NCBI GenBank assembly: GCA_021200775.1
Contig: JAJQGB010000004.1
Location: 124,001-188,000 of the forward strand
Length of the DNA: 64,000 nucleotides
Source of the DNA: Oscillospiraceae bacterium
Lineage (GTDB): Bacteria > Bacillota > Clostridia > Oscillospirales > Ruminococcaceae
Reading direction: 5' to 3'
The notes under the pieces are model-generated. The model ran no database searches, was not told where the DNA came from, and was given only the letters and a program-made list of their open reading frames with translations. The number at the start of each line of letters is the position of its first letter. The first letter of the stretch is position 1. Positions 60,023-64,000 of the stretch are shown here, one piece after another. The position numbers and the translations under genes were made by a program.

Positions 60023-61309
60023 AATTATTTCTCCGTAAAGGCAGTTATCTATACAGGATGTAACTTTGACGTCCCTTATTTCTCTCCATAGGGTGTCCTG
60101 AATCTTTGGAACTCTCACTATGAGATAGTCCTTAGTGTGTCCCTGATGGAAATCGTCGTCCTTTTCATGCTCGAAAAGTACGCTGACTGTCTTGCCAATG
60201 TGTGCTTCTCGGAAGGCTTCTTCGCCGATTTTTGCGGCATCAGACATTATCTCCGCACGGCGATATCTTTCAGCCTTCGGAACACTTCCGGGCATTTTTG
60301 CGGCAACAGTTCCCTCACGTTCGGAGTATGGGAATACGTGAACTCCTGCAAAGGCGATTTCCTTTACAAATTCCACAGACTGTTCAAAATCTTCTTCAGT
60401 CTCACCCGGAAATCCTACCATAACATCGGTTGTAACGGCACAATCGGGGAAATATTTTCTGAGAAGCTGTATCAGCTTACGATATTCATCAGTATTGTAC
60501 CGTCTTCTCATGTTCGCAAGTGTCTTGTCGCACCCTGATTGCAGGGAAAGATGGAAGTGTGGGCAAAGCTTTTCTTCCTGCGATAACCGCCTGATTATGC
60601 TTTCTGTCAGCATTTCCGGCTCAATTGACCCCAGCCTGATTCTGTCAGCGTCCGACTGACAAGCCACATGAACCGCATCCGCAAGGTCGACTTCTCCCAA
60701 GTCTTCACCGTAGCAGGAAAGGTTGATTCCCACTAAGATAAGCTCTCTGTGACCTTGTAAAGCAAGTTCGCTTGCCTCCGCCCGAATCTCCTCAATCGGC
60801 TTCGAACGTGAACGACCACGGGCGTAGGGGATAATGCAATATGAACAGAACCGGTCGCAACCGTCCTGAATTTTGATAATTGCCCTGGTTTTGTCGGCAC
60901 GTTTGGTAAGACTCATCCGTTCCAGCTTTTCGCCTTTCTGGTGGGGAAGAATCTCGCAAAGTTGTTCCTTCTTCGTAAGAAAATCCGAAATATGTTCCGG
61001 AATTTTGGTCTTGTTAGCCTCGCCGACGATTATATCTGCCTCACTTACGAGCTCGGTTGCCCCGTGCGCCTGAGGATAGCACCCGGCAACCACCGTGATT
61101 GCCTCTGGATTCTGCCTTTTTATCCGACGAAGAAGCTGTCCCAGCTTCACATCCGCCGCCTGCGTAACGGTGCAGGAATTTATAATAACCACATCCGCCG
61201 CCATCGGTTCGTCAAGCGTCACAAACCCATTCCGTTCCATCAGCTCCGCAATGCAGTCAGTCTCATATTGATTCACCTTGCAACCGAAGGTGTAGTAAGA
61301 TACGGTCAC
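60005..61309 (-). CDS. mtaB: tRNA t6A37 methylthiotransferase MtaB
   Basis: MtaB adds a methylthio group to N6-threonylcarbamoyladenosine 37 of tRNA. The 434-residue protein has the three-domain plan of the family: UPF0004 with cysteines in FGCKVNQYE, INSCTVT and AGCYPQ; the radical-SAM core with CDRFCSYC; and a C-terminal TRAM-like domain. The start is GTG 61309 with AGGAGA upstream. It is a single gene in the minus orientation. The alternative MiaB family is less likely because of the FGCKVN motif. Confidence 0.93.
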   Translation of the reverse strand: MTVSYYTFGCKVNQYETDCIAELMERNGFVTLDEPMAADVVIINSCTVTQAADVKLGQLLRRIKRQNPEAITVVAGCYPQAHGATELVSEADIIVGEANKTKIPEHISDFLTKKEQLCEILPHQKGEKLERMSLTKRADKTRAIIKIQDGCDRFCSYCIIPYARGRSRSKPIEEIRAEASELALQGHRELILVGINLSCYGEDLGEVDLADAVHVACQSDADRIRLGSIEPEMLTESIIRRLSQEEKLCPHFHLSLQSGCDKTLANMRRRYNTDEYRKLIQLLRKYFPDCAVTTDVMVGFPGETEEDFEQSVEFVKEIAFAGVHVFPYSEREGTVAAKMPGSVPKAERYRRAEIMSDAAKIGEEAFREAHIGKTVSVLFEHEKDDDFHQGHTKDYLIVRVPKIQDTLWREIRDVKVTSCIDNCLYGEIINPTAD

Positions 61310-61419
61310 CAGCTCATCTCCTGATTAAACATTTGAACATTGTCAATCATAACTCTATTTTCCCTCCCTGTCAACCTAGCAATCTTCACTTTTTCTCAAA
61401 AATCTCCCCAAATACCCTC

Positions 61420-61447
61420 TTGACAAGCCGAAAATTTCTGTTATACT
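61420..61447 (+). promoter_or_regulatory. Promoter of HPr-like gene
   Basis: TTGACA at 61420-61425 and TATACT at 61442-61447 with a 16-base spacer, 95 bases before the start. Confidence 0.7.
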
Positions 61448-61541
61448 GAAAGTAGCCTTTGGGAAACTTAGCAAAAATATAAACAGGGAATTACACTCAA
61501 AAGAACACCAAAGGAACCCATCAAATCGGAGGTAACGCAAA

Positions 61542-61772
61542 ATGCAAACAGTAAAAATTAAACTTGAAACAATCAACGACGTCAAGGAGTTCGTCAGCAT
61601 TGTCACTCTTTGTGACTACGACATCGACCTTGTTTCCGGTAGGTATTCTATCGACGCAAAGTCTATCATGGGCATTTTCAGCCTTGATTTGGAAAAGCCC
61701 GTTGAGCTCCAGGCTCACACCGAGAACTGTGACGACCTCCTGAAGCAGATTGACAAGTTCATTGTGAAGTAA
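61542..61772 (+). CDS. HPr-like protein without the active-site histidine
   Basis: A 76-residue protein that aligns with HPr along its whole length. The C-terminal half keeps the hallmark KSIMGIFSLDL, including the position of regulatory Ser46. The N-terminal active-site loop GxHARP is replaced by ETINDVKEFV, so the phosphorylated His15 is absent. It therefore cannot carry phosphate in the PTS; a regulatory or binding role, possibly through the Ser, is inferred. GGAGG lies upstream of the ATG. It has its own promoter and terminator and no PTS genes nearby. Confidence 0.8.
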   Translation: MQTVKIKLETINDVKEFVSIVTLCDYDIDLVSGRYSIDAKSIMGIFSLDLEKPVELQAHTENCDDLLKQIDKFIVK

Positions 61773-61778
61773 AAAAAG

Positions 61779-61804
61779 AGACCGGCTTCAAGTCGGTCTT
61801 TTTT
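61779..61804 (+). terminator. Terminator after HPr-like gene
   Basis: AGACCGGC at 61779-61786 pairs with GTCGGTCT at 61792-61799 and runs into TTTTTT. Confidence 0.8.
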
Positions 61805-61864
61805 GTGAATAGTTTTCACAGCTCGTCTCATAGTATTGACTATCAAATGTATTGGAGACTTGCT

Positions 61865-63022
61865 ATGAAAATCTTTCTGAAATTCTTTCAAAGAATCATC
61901 ACCGTTCTGGTAGCTTTTTATTTTATCTTATGGGAGACTGTCCCCGCATTTGCTACGGATAGTGGAGAGACCTCGGTACCATATTCTTATGTCCTGATGG
62001 AAGGGACTACAGGAACTCTTCTCTATTCCGATAACGGCAATGCGAAGTTTCCTGCGTTCCATTCGGCAAAACTGATGACTCTTCTTTTGCTGATGGAGGC
62101 AATAGGTGAGGGAAAACTCAGCTTCGACACAGTCGTGAAAGCTTCTGCCAACGCCAATGCCCAGCAGGGAACTCAAATCTGGCTCAACACAGGCGAAGAA
62201 ATAACGATTGACGAGCTTGTCAAGGCAATTACCGTCGGCAACGCCAACGATGCCGCAGTGGCAATTGCCGAAGCTGTTTCGGGAAACACAGACGACTTCA
62301 TTGTGCTTATGAATCAGAGAGCCGTAGAGCTCGGAATGTTATCGACAACATATGTCGACCCGACGGGGACGATTGACGGCAATATATCTACTGCTTGCGA
62401 TATTGCTACGCTTGCTTCAGAGCTGTCCCACTATGATGAGCTTGTTCCGTACTTCACGACTTGGATGACTACAGTCCGTGACGGCAAAACCGAACTCGTC
62501 TCGACGAACCGCATGATTCTCAGCTACAACGGCATAACCGGAATGAAAGCCTACTACAGCGAAGATTGCCTGAACTGCCTGATAGCAACCGCCGAGCGAA
62601 ACGGACTCACAATGATTTGCGTAATCTTAGGTGAGCCGGACGAGTATGCACGCTTCACTACAGCACGTGAAAAGATGAATATCGGCTTCGCCGCCTATAC
62701 TCTTTACACTCCAAGGAAAACTGATATCTATGTGGAGCCGGTTTCCGTGAGTGGCGGTGTCAGTTCTGAAGTGAACGCTGATATCGGAGAACTAGGAAGC
62801 TTCGTCGTAAGAAACAGCGAGCTCGAATCGGTCGAAATGAAGATTGAATACTTCGATGATGTTATCGCACCGGTGAGTATCGGTGATAAAGTCGGCAGGG
62901 TAGTGTATCTTGTAGATGATGAAGAAAGGTATGCAATTTCAATCGTTGCAACGGAAAATATCGATAGAATGAATATTTTGTCCGCAGTATTTAAGCTTTT
63001 GAGAAGTATGTTAGCAGGGTAG
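61865..63022 (+). CDS. PBP5/DacF-like protein with degenerate catalytic motifs
   Basis: A 385-residue exported homologue of D-alanyl-D-alanine carboxypeptidases, which trim peptidoglycan side chains. The signal peptide ends near residue 30 (VPAFA), and a C-terminal domain of ~100 residues follows the catalytic fold. The three active-site motifs are altered: SxxK reads HSAK at residues 66-69, SxN reads NAN at 126-128, and KTG reads KAY at 228-230. The nucleophilic Ser is thus missing while the Lys remains. The protein is intact and in frame, so it is likely a non-catalytic cell-wall protein. ATG 61865 has GGAGA upstream. Confidence 0.85.
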   Translation: MKIFLKFFQRIITVLVAFYFILWETVPAFATDSGETSVPYSYVLMEGTTGTLLYSDNGNAKFPAFHSAKLMTLLLLMEAIGEGKLSFDTVVKASANANAQQGTQIWLNTGEEITIDELVKAITVGNANDAAVAIAEAVSGNTDDFIVLMNQRAVELGMLSTTYVDPTGTIDGNISTACDIATLASELSHYDELVPYFTTWMTTVRDGKTELVSTNRMILSYNGITGMKAYYSEDCLNCLIATAERNGLTMICVILGEPDEYARFTTAREKMNIGFAAYTLYTPRKTDIYVEPVSVSGGVSSEVNADIGELGSFVVRNSELESVEMKIEYFDDVIAPVSIGDKVGRVVYLVDDEERYAISIVATENIDRMNILSAVFKLLRSMLAG

Positions 63023-63067
63023 AGAAACATTTTGCCGAATTTGCACAATATTTTTCGCTGAAATTCC

Positions 63068-63096
63068 TTGCATTATTGACCGTTTCGTGTTAGAAT
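63068..63096 (+). promoter_or_regulatory. Promoter of pgi
   Basis: TTGCAT at 63068-63073 and TAGAAT at 63091-63096 with a 17-base spacer, 33 bases before the ATG. Confidence 0.6.
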
Positions 63097-63128
63097 ATAG
63101 ACAAAGACAAATGAGAGGGATGACAGCT

Positions 63129-64000
63129 ATGTCTATTAAATTAGTAACAAAGTACGCTGAAAAGTTTGTGAATCCTCACGAACTTGATGCAATTCGTCCT
63201 CAGATAACCGCCGCTTATAACACACTTGCAACACGCAGTGGCTTGGGCAACGACTTCCTCGGTTGGGTTGACCTTCCGGTTGACTACGACAAGGAAGAGT
63301 TTGCGAGAATCAAAGCCGCCGCGGCAAGAATCAAGGAAAAGGCAGACATCCTTATCGTAATCGGTATTGGCGGCTCCTACTTGGGTGCGAGAGCGGCTAT
63401 CGAACTTTTAACAAGCCCGTATTACAACAACCTCAAGAAAGACACGCCAGACATCTATTTTGTCGGCAACAACATCAGCTCTACTTATCTCAACGAGATT
63501 CTCTCCATCTGTGAGGGCAAGGATGTCTGCGTAAATGTAATCTCCAAGTCGGGAACAACTACCGAGCCTGCACTTGCTTTCAGAATCTTCAAGAAGCTTC
63601 TCGAAGACAAGTATGGCAAGGAAGAAGCAAAGACCAGAATCTTTGCGACCACTGACAAGGCTAGAGGAACTCTTAAAGAGCTTTCTGATTCCGAAGGATA
63701 TGAGACATTTGTAATCGCTGACGATGTCGGAGGCAGATATTCTGTACTTACTGCTGTAGGACTTCTTCCGATAGCTGTTGCAGGATGCGATATCGACAAG
63801 ATTATGGAAGGTGCCGCCGCCGCAAGAGAAGCATATCTTGAAGACAATATGAACGATTGCGAAAAGTATGCCGCACTGAGAAATATTCTCTACCGTAAGG
63901 GTAAGTCGGTCGAAATGCTCGTGTCTTATGAGCCCCGCTTCGCTATGATGAATGAGTGGTTCAAACAGCTCTTCGGCGAAAGCGAAGGCAAGGACAACAA
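63129..64000 (+). CDS. pgi: Glucose-6-phosphate isomerase, 5' part
   Basis: Pgi interconverts glucose 6-phosphate and fructose 6-phosphate. About 290 residues are visible before the window edge (family length ~450 in Firmicutes). The nucleotide/sugar-fold segment [15 protein letters not shown] is near residue 80, and the signature [15 protein letters not shown] near residue 140. AGAGGGA lies about ten bases before the ATG. With pgk, tpiA and gpmI upstream it adds to a glycolytic region. The 3' end is cut. Confidence 0.95.
   Translation, partial: MSIKLVTKYAEKFVNPHELDAIRPQITAAYNTLATRSGLGNDFLGWVDLPVDYDKEEFARIKAAAARIKEKADILIVIGIGGSYLGARAAIELLTSPYYNNLKKDTPDIYFVGNNISSTYLNEILSICEGKDVCVNVISKSGTTTEPALAFRIFKKLLEDKYGKEEAKTRIFATTDKARGTLKELSDSEGYETFVIADDVGGRYSVLTAVGLLPIAVAGCDIDKIMEGAAAAREAYLEDNMNDCEKYAALRNILYRKGKSVEMLVSYEPRFAMMNEWFKQLFGESEGKDN

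Noticed and set aside
1-64000. Mobile elements, prophage or CRISPR arrays
   Set aside because: No transposase, integrase or phage gene, no regularly spaced direct repeats and no direct-repeat flanks at the tRNA genes were found by reading.

Overview
This window looks like core chromosome of a low-to-mid GC, anaerobic, spore-forming Clostridia, most like the gut Oscillospiraceae/Ruminococcaceae. The evidence is spore maturation genes (spmA, spmB), a clostridial AbrB/SpoVT regulator with a cysteine ribbon, a SpoIIM-like protein, class III (oxygen-sensitive) ribonucleotide reductase as the only reductase seen, GTP-type PEP carboxykinase, a T-box and a yybP-ykoY riboswitch, strong AGGAGG-type ribosome binding sites and many TTGACA-N17-TATAAT promoters. 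I see no transposase, integrase, phage gene, CRISPR array or rRNA. The species assignment is inference.

Layout, 1-15.4 kb: the 3' end of pckG, an unusual structured intergenic region, ttcA-ymdB, spmAB (minus strand), abrB, lgt-folD, a manganese-riboswitch operon (mntP plus a P-type ATPase), an intracellular GH43 glycosidase, asnB (minus strand) and an SGNH hydrolase plus DUF4358 lipoprotein pair. 15.4-25.7 kb: nrdD-nrdG, a solute-binding lipoprotein, the nucleoside salvage run deoC-deoD-deoB-cdd-pdp, a DUF6514 protein and an esterase. 25.8-35.1 kb: tRNA-Val, a MarR plus two-ABC exporter operon, a HAD phosphatase, T-box-controlled alaS, a HIT protein, a phosphoribosyltransferase and two tRNA-Gln genes. 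35.3-42.4 kb: a secreted esterase, a tightly overlapping acyltransferase/GT8/GT8/acyltransferase operon, a YfcE-type phosphodiesterase, a MATE pump and tRNA-Ser. 42.5-49.7 kb: a second MarR plus two-ABC operon (minus strand), a three-gene membrane protein cluster (TPR, SpoIIM-like, DUF624) and a 59-residue small protein. 49.7-64 kb: pyridoxamine kinase and trmL, an orphan FtsX-type permease, the glycolytic run pgk-tpiA-gpmI, a degenerate receiver-domain protein with an ABC exporter, mtaB (minus strand), an HPr-like protein without the active histidine, a PBP5-like protein with damaged catalytic motifs, and the start of pgi.

Much of the window is central metabolism: glycolysis and gluconeogenesis (pgi, pgk, tpiA, gpmI, pckG), deoxynucleotide synthesis and nucleoside recycling that feeds deoxyribose carbon back to triose phosphate, and translation (alaS, four tRNAs, three tRNA-modification enzymes). 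The less ordinary content is the attenuator-like RNA upstream of ttcA, the acyltransferase/GT8 operon, and three proteins whose family active sites are missing: a receiver without its Asp, an HPr without its His, and a PBP5 homologue with an altered SxxK motif.
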